From Metabacillus litoralis (lineage in GTDB: Bacteria > Bacillota > Bacilli > Bacillales > Bacillaceae), in the NCBI RefSeq assembly GCF_020524045.1, contig NZ_JAIVKL010000019.1, positions 1 through 64,000 of the forward strand: a stretch of DNA of 64,000 nt. The letters are read 5' to 3'. The translations under genes were made by a program, and so were the position numbers. How positions within the stretch are numbered: position 1 is the first letter of the stretch; each line of letters starts with the position of its first letter. Below the pieces are notes generated by a model. It was given only the letters and a program-made list of their open reading frames with translations, was not told the DNA's origin and searched no databases. This document shows positions 54,055-62,927 of the stretch, piece after piece.

Positions 54055-54206
54055 ATTTCGTAAACTTTGTTGCTTTTAAGATTGGAAGGAAACAGCACTT
54101 TATATAGTCTAGTGGCATCTTTTCTTCTTAGATAAAATACATTTTATGCGATAAAACACAGATAGTAGTATCATTTAGCAACAATCTTTCAGAAAAGAGC
54201 CTTAAT
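54055..54206 (+). repeat. Interspersed repeat, family C copy 2 (about 150 bp)
   Basis: GTAAACTTTGTTGCTTTTAAG ... TAGTCTAGTGGCATCTTTTC ... TTAGCAACAATCTTTCAG and AAAAGAGCCTTA match the two halves of the MITE-split copy at 46303-46690. This copy is uninterrupted, showing what the other looked like before insertion. Confidence 0.75.
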
Positions 54207-54274
54207 TAATAAGTAAGCATGAAATTGATTTTTAAAATAATTAATCTAGAACAATGAGAGGAAGCGTGATCTTG

Positions 54275-57200
54275 ATGACAACTAACCTTAATCCTACTAC
54301 TAATTGGCTAACAGATGTGAATGTGTTTGCAGTTAACCGTCTTCCAGCACATTCAGATCACTTTTATTATGAAACATTAGCAGAGGCAAAGTCAGCTTCT
54401 TCTATGAAAATGCGATATGACTTGAATGGACAATGGAAATTTCATTATGCGATTAATCCTGTCAATCGACCAGAGTCTTTTTATCAAGAAAGCTTTGATT
54501 GTGCTGGTTGGGGTGATATTCGTGTTCCTGGACATATTCAATTACAAGGTCATGGCAAACCACAATATGCGAATACAATGTATCCTTGGGATGGGCATAA
54601 TGATATTCGTCCACCTGAAATTCCTACTGATCATAATCCTGTTGGGAGTTATGTAAAGTATTTTAATGTTCCTGAAAATATGCAGGAAAAGCCTCTTTTT
54701 ATATCTTTTCAAGGTGTTGAATCAGCATTTTATGTTTGGCTAAATGGTCAATTTATTGGCTATAGTGAGGATAGCTTTACACCTGCAGAGTTTGAGCTAA
54801 CTCCTTTTTTAAAGCAAGGAGAAAATAAGTTAGCGGTGGAAGTGTATCAACGAAGCACTGGCAGCTGGCTTGAAGATCAAGATTTCTGGCGTTTTTCTGG
54901 AATTTTTAGAGATGTTTACCTATATACTGTTCCAGAGATTCACGTATATGATGCAAATGTAAAAGCAACATTAGATGAAACATTTACGAATGGAACACTT
55001 AAAGCTGATCTGAAACTATTGTCTGCAAATAGTGGGTCTAAAGTTGTTGCTGAATTATTTGATCATAGAGGGAATTTGATAGAATCTGCAACAGCTTCAA
55101 TTGAAGGAGAAGAATCTAGCTTCTCTATGACAGTTAACAAACCAAAGCTTTGGAGTGCAGAAGAGCCTACACTTTATCAATTGTATATCCAATTATTCAA
55201 TGAATCTGGTGAATTGGTAGAGGTGATTCCACAAAAGGTTGGTTTTAGAAGATTTGAAATGGTAGATAAGATCATGAAATTAAATGGTGAACGTATTGTT
55301 TTCAAAGGTGTTAATCGTCATGAATTCAATTGCCGAAGCGGACGTACGATTACTAAAGAAGATATGTTATGGGATATTAAAACATTGAAGCAAAACAATA
55401 TTAATGCTGTTCGTACTTCTCATTATCCAAATCAAAGCTATTGGTATGAATTATGTGATGAATATGGCATTTATGTGATAGATGAAATGAACCTAGAAAC
55501 ACATGGTTCATGGCAGAAAATGGGTGCAGTTGAGCCTTCTTGGAATATTCCAGGTAATAAGCCAGAGTGGCAGGATATTGTTTTAGATCGTGCTATATCT
55601 ATGTTTGAAAGAGATAAAAACCATCCATCAATTTTGATTTGGTCTTGTGGAAATGAATCATATGCAGGAGAAGTTATTTTGAATGTGACAAAATACTTTA
55701 AATCAGTTGATGATAGTCGTCTTGTGCATTATGAAGGAGTGTTTTATGACCGAAACTATAATGACACAAGTGATATGGAAAGTAGAATGTATGCCAAGCC
55801 TGCTGATATAGAAAAGTATTTAAATGATGATCCTGAAAAGCCTTATTTAAGTTGTGAATATATGCATGCAATGGGAAATTCTTTAGGTGGTATGAATTAT
55901 TACACAGAACTTGAAGATAAGTATCCAATGTATCAAGGTGGATTTATTTGGGATTATATTGATCAATCATTAATAAAAGAAGATCGTTATGGTAAAGAGT
56001 TTTTAGCATATGGTGGAGATTTTGAAGATCGACCAACAGATTATGGCTTCTGTACAAATGGAATTGTTTATGCAAATCGAGAGGTTTCGCCAAAAATGCA
56101 GGAAGTGAAGTTCTTATATCAAAATGTAAAACTTAATGTAGATCAATCTGGTGTAACGATTACCAATGATAATCTCTTTATTGATACATCAGATTATTAC
56201 TTAGAGTATAAATTGTTACTTGATGGGAAAGAAATTTATCAAAATAGAAGTAATGTAGTTGTTCAGCCTCAAAGTAAAGAAGTAGTTGAGTTTGTGTTAC
56301 CAGAAAAGGTATTACAAAACTCTGGTGAATTTTGCTTACATGCTGCACTTAAATTGCAGGAAAATACGCTTTGGGCACAATCAGGACATGAAGTTGCTTT
56401 TGGGCAGTATATTATGGAAAAACAAAAAGTAGAAAATCCAATCGCTCCATCTAGTGAACAATTTAGAGTTGTTGAAGGTGATGTGAATATTGGAGTACAT
56501 GGTAGAGATTTCACGATTATGTTTTCAAAGCAAGTAGGTAGTTTAGTTTCTGTTAACTATTCAGGCAAAGAAATGATCGCCTATCCACCTGCACCACTAT
56601 TTTGGAGAGCAACAACTGATAATGATCGTGGCTTTGCTCAAACATTTAACTCCGGAAGCTGGTATGCTGCAAGTTTAGCGAGAAAATGTACAAATATTGA
56701 GTTAAAGCAAGAAGCTAATCAAGTACAGGTTATATTTACGTATAAATTTTCTGTTTCTGAAAAATTAGAAGTGAAAACGAATTATTCCGTGACCTCTGAT
56801 GGAAGCATCCATGTTAAATCATCTTATTATGGTGCAGAAGAGTTACCACAATTACCGATCTTTGCGTTATCCTTTAAAGTTCCAGCAAAATATGATCAGC
56901 TAGAGTGGTATGCAATGGGGCCTGAAGAAAATTATTCTGATCGTTCGATGGGAGCGCGTCTTGGTATCTTTAAGAATACTGCTACAGATAATCTATCGGG
57001 TTACTTGAATCCACAAGAATCAGGAAATCGTACAGGTGTCCGTCAATTAAGTGTGACAAGCAAGTATGGAGATGGAATAAAAGTATCATCTGTTGGAGAT
57101 CCAGTTGAGTGTAATGTTTCACCTTACACAGCTTTTGAATTAGAAAATGCTACTCATCATTATGAGTTACCGAATGTTCATTACACAGTAATAACTGTTG

Positions 57201-57322
57201 CAGGAAAGCAAATGGGTGTTGGTGGCGACGATAGCTGGGGTGCTCCAGTACATGACGAGCATTTGCTTAAAGCAAATGAAGATATTGAATTCGAGTTTTT
57301 AATCCAGCGAGTAAATTGTTGA
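54275..57322 (+). CDS. lacZ: GH2 beta-galactosidase (LacZ type)
   Basis: 1015 residues from ATG 54275, with AGAGGAAG upstream. Full LacZ domain order: jelly-roll (about 40-210), immunoglobulin-like, TIM barrel (about 325-620), second immunoglobulin-like and C-terminal beta-galactosidase small-chain domain. The acid/base is Glu461 in SCGNESYAGE and the nucleophile Glu528 in SCEYMHAMGN. It hydrolyses lactose and other terminal beta-galactosides in the cytoplasm. First of five enzyme genes after the third importer. No promoter or cre is obvious in the repeat-filled upstream gap. Confidence 0.95.
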   Translation: MTTNLNPTTNWLTDVNVFAVNRLPAHSDHFYYETLAEAKSASSMKMRYDLNGQWKFHYAINPVNRPESFYQESFDCAGWGDIRVPGHIQLQGHGKPQYANTMYPWDGHNDIRPPEIPTDHNPVGSYVKYFNVPENMQEKPLFISFQGVESAFYVWLNGQFIGYSEDSFTPAEFELTPFLKQGENKLAVEVYQRSTGSWLEDQDFWRFSGIFRDVYLYTVPEIHVYDANVKATLDETFTNGTLKADLKLLSANSGSKVVAELFDHRGNLIESATASIEGEESSFSMTVNKPKLWSAEEPTLYQLYIQLFNESGELVEVIPQKVGFRRFEMVDKIMKLNGERIVFKGVNRHEFNCRSGRTITKEDMLWDIKTLKQNNINAVRTSHYPNQSYWYELCDEYGIYVIDEMNLETHGSWQKMGAVEPSWNIPGNKPEWQDIVLDRAISMFERDKNHPSILIWSCGNESYAGEVILNVTKYFKSVDDSRLVHYEGVFYDRNYNDTSDMESRMYAKPADIEKYLNDDPEKPYLSCEYMHAMGNSLGGMNYYTELEDKYPMYQGGFIWDYIDQSLIKEDRYGKEFLAYGGDFEDRPTDYGFCTNGIVYANREVSPKMQEVKFLYQNVKLNVDQSGVTITNDNLFIDTSDYYLEYKLLLDGKEIYQNRSNVVVQPQSKEVVEFVLPEKVLQNSGEFCLHAALKLQENTLWAQSGHEVAFGQYIMEKQKVENPIAPSSEQFRVVEGDVNIGVHGRDFTIMFSKQVGSLVSVNYSGKEMIAYPPAPLFWRATTDNDRGFAQTFNSGSWYAASLARKCTNIELKQEANQVQVIFTYKFSVSEKLEVKTNYSVTSDGSIHVKSSYYGAEELPQLPIFALSFKVPAKYDQLEWYAMGPEENYSDRSMGARLGIFKNTATDNLSGYLNPQESGNRTGVRQLSVTSKYGDGIKVSSVGDPVECNVSPYTAFELENATHHYELPNVHYTVITVAGKQMGVGGDDSWGAPVHDEHLLKANEDIEFEFLIQRVNC

Positions 57323-57360
57323 TTAGTAGAACGATACAGAAGGATTAAAAAAACAATAGA

Positions 57361-57391
57361 AAAGAGCTTGGTTTGTTCAAGCTCTTTATTT
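57361..57391 (+). terminator. Terminator after lacZ
   Basis: AAAGAGCTTG (57362-57371) pairs with CAAGCTCTTT (57379-57388), followed by ATTTTTTG. It would reduce read-through into the alpha-galactosidase gene. Confidence 0.82.
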
Positions 57392-57432
57392 TTTGTTAGT
57401 AGAATATAAAAATCACAAAGGAGTTGGATAAA

Positions 57433-59658
57433 GTGTATTTACATATTAATGAAGAGAAACAACAATTTCATTTAACAAATGGAGAAATCAGTTATCTGTT
57501 TCATGTTTTGAAAAATGGCAGCTTAGGTCAGTTATATTATGGTAAGGCAATTAGACATCGAGAGGATTTTTCTCATTTTCAGGTTAATTCTATTCCAACT
57601 CCAGCTAGCTGTCATTATTACAAAGAAGATCCGGCATTTTCACTAGAAACAACAAGACAAGAGTTTCCTGTTGCGGGAAAAGGAGATTTTCGAGAAGCGG
57701 CAATTGAAGTTGAAACACGTGATGGTCGAATTGGAAATGAATTTACCTACCAAGGGTATGAAGTGACGAGTGGGAAGCCTAAATTGAAGGGACTTCCAGC
57801 AACATATGCTAATGAAGAAGAAGCAACAACTCTGACAATAACGTTAGTTGATAAAACGATAATGGCTAAGGTTTGTTTATCATATACAATCTTTCATCAT
57901 TATCCAGTGATAACTAGAAATGTGAAAATGCAAAATATCGGTGATTACCAAATCTTTATTAAAAAGTTAATGAGTGCCTCGATTGATTTACCTGATGATG
58001 ATTATTCGATGATTCATTTATCAGGAACTTGGTCAAGAGAACGACATATTAAAGAACGTCAGCTTGTTCAAGGAATTCAATCGATTTCTAGTATTAGAGG
58101 AGCAAGTTCACATCATGATAATCCGTTTATTGCATTAAAAGGAAAAGAAACAACAGAGCATGAAAATGAAGTATATGGTTTTAACTTTGTTTATAGTAGC
58201 AATTTTTTAGCTCAAGTCCAGGTTGATCATTATCAAACATCAAGAGTAATGATGGGAATACACCCACATCAATTTAAATGGAAGCTATCAGAGCAAGAAA
58301 GCTTTCAAGCTCCTGAAGTAGTAATGGTGTATTCAGATAAAGGGTTAAACGGAATGAGTCAGGCATTCCATGATTTATATCGTAATCACTTAATACGTGA
58401 TCCGTGGAAAACTGAGGAAAGACCTGTTTTAATCAATAACTGGGAAGCAACTTACTTCGATTTTGACGAAGAAAAGCTAGTGAATATAGCGAAAAGTGCT
58501 AAAGAATTAGGAATTGAGCTATTTGTATTAGATGATGGCTGGTTTGGAGCTAGAAATGATGATACCTCATCACTTGGTGATTGGTTTGAAAACAAAGCTA
58601 AATTACCATATGGACTAGAATCATTATCAGACAAGATTGATAGGTTAAATATGAAATTCGGTTTGTGGTTTGAGCCTGAAATGATCAATCCAATCAGTCA
58701 ATTATATAATGATCACCCAGACTGGGTTGTAGGTAGACAAGGAGAGCATTTGACTCTTGGTCGAAATCAATTAGTTTTAGATTTTTCTAGACATGAGGTA
58801 GTAGAGTTTATATATGAAAAGATGGCTGGCATTATTAAGAAAACAAAGCTCTCTTATATAAAGTGGGATATGAACCGAAACATTACAGATGCTTTTTCAC
58901 AAGCGCTTAGTCAAGATCAACAAGGAGAGTTTTTCCATCGATATATATTAGGGGTGTATTCTCTATATGAGAAGCTAACTGAGGAATTTCCAGATGTTCT
59001 ATTTGAATCATGTGCAGGTGGTGGGGGTCGTTTTGATCCAGGTATGTTCTACTATGCACCACAAGCCTGGACTAGTGATGATACAGATGCTGTTGAACGA
59101 TTAAAAATCCAGTATGGAACATCATTAGTGTATCCAATCTATAGTATGGGTTCACATGTTTCAGCTGTACCAAACCATCAAACATTACGCAACACTCCAA
59201 TTGAGACAAGAGCAAATACAGCATATTTCGGAACCTTTGGTTATGAATTAAATCCTCTCGAATTAAGTGATGAAGAAAAAAGTGTCATTAAGAAGCAAGT
59301 TCAATTTTATAAGAAGCATCGTAAACTGATTAGAGATGGAGATTTTATTAGATTAAAAAATCCGTTTGAAAATAATGAAACAGCTTGGTTGATTACTTCA
59401 AAGGATAAAAAAGAGGCATTGGTTGGGTGGTATAAAGTACTTGCAGATGCAAATCCAAAGAAAGAACAAGTGATTCTTTTAAAAGGATTAAATGAAAATT
59501 TACTTTATCAAGTTAATGAAGAAAAAGAGGGCTTCTATGGCGATGAATTAATGTATCGTGGGTTGCCTTTACCAACAGAATTTAACGGAGCAAATGGATC
59601 ATTTGCAAAACGTGGAGGAGATTATCAATCTGAGGTCTTTTATTTAGTAGGTAAGTAA
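57433..59658 (+). CDS. GH36 alpha-galactosidase
   Basis: 741 residues from GTG 57433, nine bases after AAAGGAG; the TTG at 57424 directly abuts that site. N-terminal beta-supersandwich, catalytic barrel (about 325-640) and C-terminal sheet. The nucleophile is Asp479 in IKWDMNRN and the acid/base Asp549 in WTSDDTDAVERL, one residue off the Geobacillus AgaA positions. The ESCAGGGGRFDPG block is typical. It releases galactose from melibiose, raffinose and stachyose. No signal peptide, so it acts after import. Confidence 0.95.
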   Translation: MYLHINEEKQQFHLTNGEISYLFHVLKNGSLGQLYYGKAIRHREDFSHFQVNSIPTPASCHYYKEDPAFSLETTRQEFPVAGKGDFREAAIEVETRDGRIGNEFTYQGYEVTSGKPKLKGLPATYANEEEATTLTITLVDKTIMAKVCLSYTIFHHYPVITRNVKMQNIGDYQIFIKKLMSASIDLPDDDYSMIHLSGTWSRERHIKERQLVQGIQSISSIRGASSHHDNPFIALKGKETTEHENEVYGFNFVYSSNFLAQVQVDHYQTSRVMMGIHPHQFKWKLSEQESFQAPEVVMVYSDKGLNGMSQAFHDLYRNHLIRDPWKTEERPVLINNWEATYFDFDEEKLVNIAKSAKELGIELFVLDDGWFGARNDDTSSLGDWFENKAKLPYGLESLSDKIDRLNMKFGLWFEPEMINPISQLYNDHPDWVVGRQGEHLTLGRNQLVLDFSRHEVVEFIYEKMAGIIKKTKLSYIKWDMNRNITDAFSQALSQDQQGEFFHRYILGVYSLYEKLTEEFPDVLFESCAGGGGRFDPGMFYYAPQAWTSDDTDAVERLKIQYGTSLVYPIYSMGSHVSAVPNHQTLRNTPIETRANTAYFGTFGYELNPLELSDEEKSVIKKQVQFYKKHRKLIRDGDFIRLKNPFENNETAWLITSKDKKEALVGWYKVLADANPKKEQVILLKGLNENLLYQVNEEKEGFYGDELMYRGLPLPTEFNGANGSFAKRGGDYQSEVFYLVGK

Positions 59659-59665
59659 TAAGTGA

Positions 59666-59703
59666 AAAGAGGGTCGGCTCAATTGAGTCGATCCTCTTCT
59701 TTA
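59666..59703 (+). terminator. Terminator after the GH36 gene
   Basis: AAGAGGGTCGGCTC pairs with GAGTCGATCCTCTT with two mismatches, followed by CTTTA. Confidence 0.75.
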
Positions 59704-59946
59704 TCTTTTTCAAAGTGTAAGAAATTGCAAGGATATAGTACATAAATCAATTTAATTAAACGTTTGTTTAAGTATTTTTAAGCTCACCTTTTCTTAGAAT
59801 TTAATTTAATGAATAAAATAAGTTGTTTCTCTAAAACTATTGATGTTAATATCTGCATTTTATAACAAGTGTAAAAGCTATAATAAGGACTGTTTAAATT
59901 TAGAATTGATATCGTTATTCGTTTTTACGAAGAGGAGTTGAATGAA

Positions 59947-62253
59947 GTGACATGGACAATTAGTAGAAATGAGTTGTCTCAGCAAGAGCTTTTGAATTTA
60001 GAGAGTTTATTTTCATTAGCTAATGGCTATATCGGTGTACGTGGTAATTTTGAAGAAGGTTATGGTAGTGAGATGAATTCTATTCGTGGAACATATTTAA
60101 ACGCGTTTCATGATATTACTGAAATTAATTATGGAGAGAAGTTATACGCTTTTCCTGAAACACAGCAAAAGTTAGTTAATAATATTGATGCCCAAACGAT
60201 CGAAATCTACTTTGAAGAAGAACGTTTTTCCCTCTTTGAAGGTGAAGTTATTTCCTTTGAGCGATTTCTTTATTTGGACAAAGGCTATACAGAAAGAGTG
60301 ATTACTTATAAAACAAAAAAAGGACAGCAAGTTAAATTACGTTTTAGACGTCTTGTATCTTTTTACATAAGAGAGCTATTTGCTATTGAATTAACGATTG
60401 AGCCTGTTGATTTTGAAGGTACAGTTAAAATTGTGTCTACAGTAGATGGTGATGTATCAAATTATGTTAGCAGGAACGACCCACGTGTTTCTGCAGGACA
60501 TGCAAATTTATTGTCTGTTGAAAATGTAGGATATGACGAAAATATGATGTTTGTAGTAGATAAAACAGGAACATCTAATTTAGAAACAGCATGTGCAACA
60601 AAACACCAACTATCAATTGGGTCAAATAAGGTTGTTGGGGAAGTTGATGTAAAGGAAAAATCAATTGATGTTACATACTCATTTGAGCTAACAGAATCTA
60701 TCACTTTAACTAAGTACAATGTATATACAGATACATTAAGACATGAAAATGACTTAATTAAAAAAGGAAAAGCTATTCAAGAAGGCCTAGCAACAATAGA
60801 TTTTAATACATTAATTGATGAGCAAAAGCAATATCTTGATGAATACTGGCAGGTTGCAGACATAAAAATTGGTGGAGAAGAAAACCTTCAAGAAGGAATT
60901 CGATTTAACCTCTATCATTTATTGCAATCGGCAGGAAGAGATAAATACAGTAATATTGCCGCTAAAGGACTTTCTGGAGAAGGCTATGAAGGGCATTTTT
61001 TCTGGGATACAGAAATTTACATGATACCTGTCTTTTTATTAACAAAACCTGATCTTGCAAGAAGTTTAATTCTTTATCGTTATTCGATCCTTGATGGTGC
61101 CAGAACACGTGCTAAAGAAATGGGGCACAAAAAAGGAGCTCTCTTTCCTTGGCGGACAATTTCAGGCTCAGAATGCTCTGCCTACTTTCCAGCAGGTACC
61201 GCACAATATCATATAAGTGCTGATATTGCTTATAGTACAATTCAATATTACCTAGTGACAAAAGATGATGATTTTATGATTCACTATGGCGCTGAGCTAT
61301 TAATTGAAACCGCAAGACTTTGGATTGATATGGGGCATTATCATCAAGACACATTTCGTATAGATGAAGTAACAGGTCCTGATGAATATACTTGTCTTGT
61401 TAATAATAACTACTATACAAATGTCATGGCGAAACATAATTTAAAATGGGCTTCAATCGCGTGGAATTTAGTAATAGGAAAAGATAAAATCGCATCTGAA
61501 ATTCTTAAAGAGCGATTAGGAATATTGGGTAATGAAGCACAGGAATGGGAGTTAGCATCAGAAAAAATGTATCTTCCTTATGATTCTGAGCTAGACATTA
61601 ACCCGCAGGATGATACGTTTTTAAAAAAGGATGTATGGGATCTGAAAAACACACCTAAAGAAAAGTTCCCATTATTATTGCATTACCATCCCTTAACTTT
61701 GTATCGCTATCAAGTGTGTAAACAAGCAGACACAGTTCTTGCTCATTTCCTATTAGAAGATCACCAATCATATGATACGATCAAAAATTCGTACGATTAT
61801 TATGAAAAAATAACAACACACGATTCTTCCCTATCTTCTGCTGTTTTTAGTATTATGGCGGCAAAGGTAGGGTATCAAGAGAAGGCTTATGACTACTTTA
61901 TTGAATCTGCAAGACTTGATTTAGATAACACCCATGGAAATACAAAAGATGGTTTACACATGGCTAATATGGGAGGAACATGGATGTCGATTCTCCATGG
62001 ATTTGGTGGAGTAAGAGTAAAGGAAACAGGTATAACCATAAGTCCTATTCTCCCAAACCAGTGGACATACTACGAATTTAGAGTAGTCTACGCACAAAGA
62101 CAGATCTTAGTAAAAGTAAATAAGTCAGGAATTAGCTTGAATCTTGAGAAAGGTGAAGATCTTGAGATGATTGTTTTTGATAAAAAACTAACTCTAACTC
62201 AGAGGAAAGAACAAACTGTAGATCTTGCAAAAGTAGGTGAACATAATGGATAA
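59947..62253 (+). CDS. GH65 glycoside phosphorylase (maltose/kojibiose-phosphorylase type)
   Basis: 768 residues from GTG 59947, nine bases after AGAGGAG; the TTG at 59938 directly abuts that site. N-terminal supersandwich, helical linker, (alpha/alpha)6 barrel and C-terminal sheet, the normal GH65 order. The general acid is Glu480 in TGPDEYT; HFFWDTEIYM and YRYQVCKQAD are core substrate and phosphate-site blocks. Inverting GH65 enzymes split an alpha-glucoside with phosphate to give beta-glucose 1-phosphate, and the next gene is the mutase for that product. The exact disaccharide (maltose, kojibiose, nigerose, trehalose or glucosyl-polyol) cannot be settled by eye. Confidence 0.9.
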   Translation: MTWTISRNELSQQELLNLESLFSLANGYIGVRGNFEEGYGSEMNSIRGTYLNAFHDITEINYGEKLYAFPETQQKLVNNIDAQTIEIYFEEERFSLFEGEVISFERFLYLDKGYTERVITYKTKKGQQVKLRFRRLVSFYIRELFAIELTIEPVDFEGTVKIVSTVDGDVSNYVSRNDPRVSAGHANLLSVENVGYDENMMFVVDKTGTSNLETACATKHQLSIGSNKVVGEVDVKEKSIDVTYSFELTESITLTKYNVYTDTLRHENDLIKKGKAIQEGLATIDFNTLIDEQKQYLDEYWQVADIKIGGEENLQEGIRFNLYHLLQSAGRDKYSNIAAKGLSGEGYEGHFFWDTEIYMIPVFLLTKPDLARSLILYRYSILDGARTRAKEMGHKKGALFPWRTISGSECSAYFPAGTAQYHISADIAYSTIQYYLVTKDDDFMIHYGAELLIETARLWIDMGHYHQDTFRIDEVTGPDEYTCLVNNNYYTNVMAKHNLKWASIAWNLVIGKDKIASEILKERLGILGNEAQEWELASEKMYLPYDSELDINPQDDTFLKKDVWDLKNTPKEKFPLLLHYHPLTLYRYQVCKQADTVLAHFLLEDHQSYDTIKNSYDYYEKITTHDSSLSSAVFSIMAAKVGYQEKAYDYFIESARLDLDNTHGNTKDGLHMANMGGTWMSILHGFGGVRVKETGITISPILPNQWTYYEFRVVYAQRQILVKVNKSGISLNLEKGEDLEMIVFDKKLTLTQRKEQTVDLAKVGEHNG

Positions 62254-62914
62254 ATTACAAGCGTTTATTTTTGATCTAGATGGTGTGATTACAGATACCG
62301 CAGAATATCATTACCTAGCTTGGAAGGCACTTGCAGATGAATTAGGAGTATCCTTCTCAAGAGAATTGAATGAAGAATTGAAAGGTATTTCAAGAATGGA
62401 TTCTCTTGATAAAATACTTGAATTCGGACAAAAGGGAGCAGAGTTTACTACAGAAGAGAAAGAGAAGCTGGCTAAAAAGAAGAATGAGCATTATGTTTTA
62501 TTAATTAAGAAAATCTCACCATCTGATATATTACCTGGAATTGAAAAGCTTTTAACTGATATAAAGTCTGCTGGTTTAAGCCTAGCTTTAGCATCAGCCA
62601 GTAAAAACGCGACAATGGTGTTAGAAGCTCTAAATTTAAAACAATATTTTGATGTGATCGTTGATGTGAATACATTAAAAAAGGGTAAACCAGATCCAGA
62701 AATCTTTTTAAGAGCAGCTGAATTATTAAATGTTCAGCCAGAAAACTGTATTGGTGTAGAAGATGCAATTGCAGGTGTAGACTCTATTAAAGATGCGGGT
62801 ATGTTTGCTGTTGCTATTGGTCCTGAACATCTCTTTCCTAGAGCTGACATCGTATATCAAACAACAAATGATCTATCGTATAATGATTTAATAGGAAAAT
62901 TCTTAAACAGATGA
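62246..62914 (+). CDS. pgmB: Beta-phosphoglucomutase
   Basis: 222 residues from ATG 62246, six bases after AGGTGA; it overlaps the GH65 stop by 8 nt, so translation is coupled. HAD superfamily with nucleophile Asp10 and acid/base Asp12 in IFDLDGVITDT, LALASASKNA (motif II Ser), Lys in KKGKPDPEIF (motif III) and GVEDAIAGVDSIK (motif IV). Converts beta-glucose 1-phosphate to glucose 6-phosphate for glycolysis, directly downstream of the phosphorylase that makes it. Confidence 0.95.
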   Translation: MDKLQAFIFDLDGVITDTAEYHYLAWKALADELGVSFSRELNEELKGISRMDSLDKILEFGQKGAEFTTEEKEKLAKKKNEHYVLLIKKISPSDILPGIEKLLTDIKSAGLSLALASASKNATMVLEALNLKQYFDVIVDVNTLKKGKPDPEIFLRAAELLNVQPENCIGVEDAIAGVDSIKDAGMFAVAIGPEHLFPRADIVYQTTNDLSYNDLIGKFLNR

Positions 62915-62927
62915 TGGGTTGTGTTAA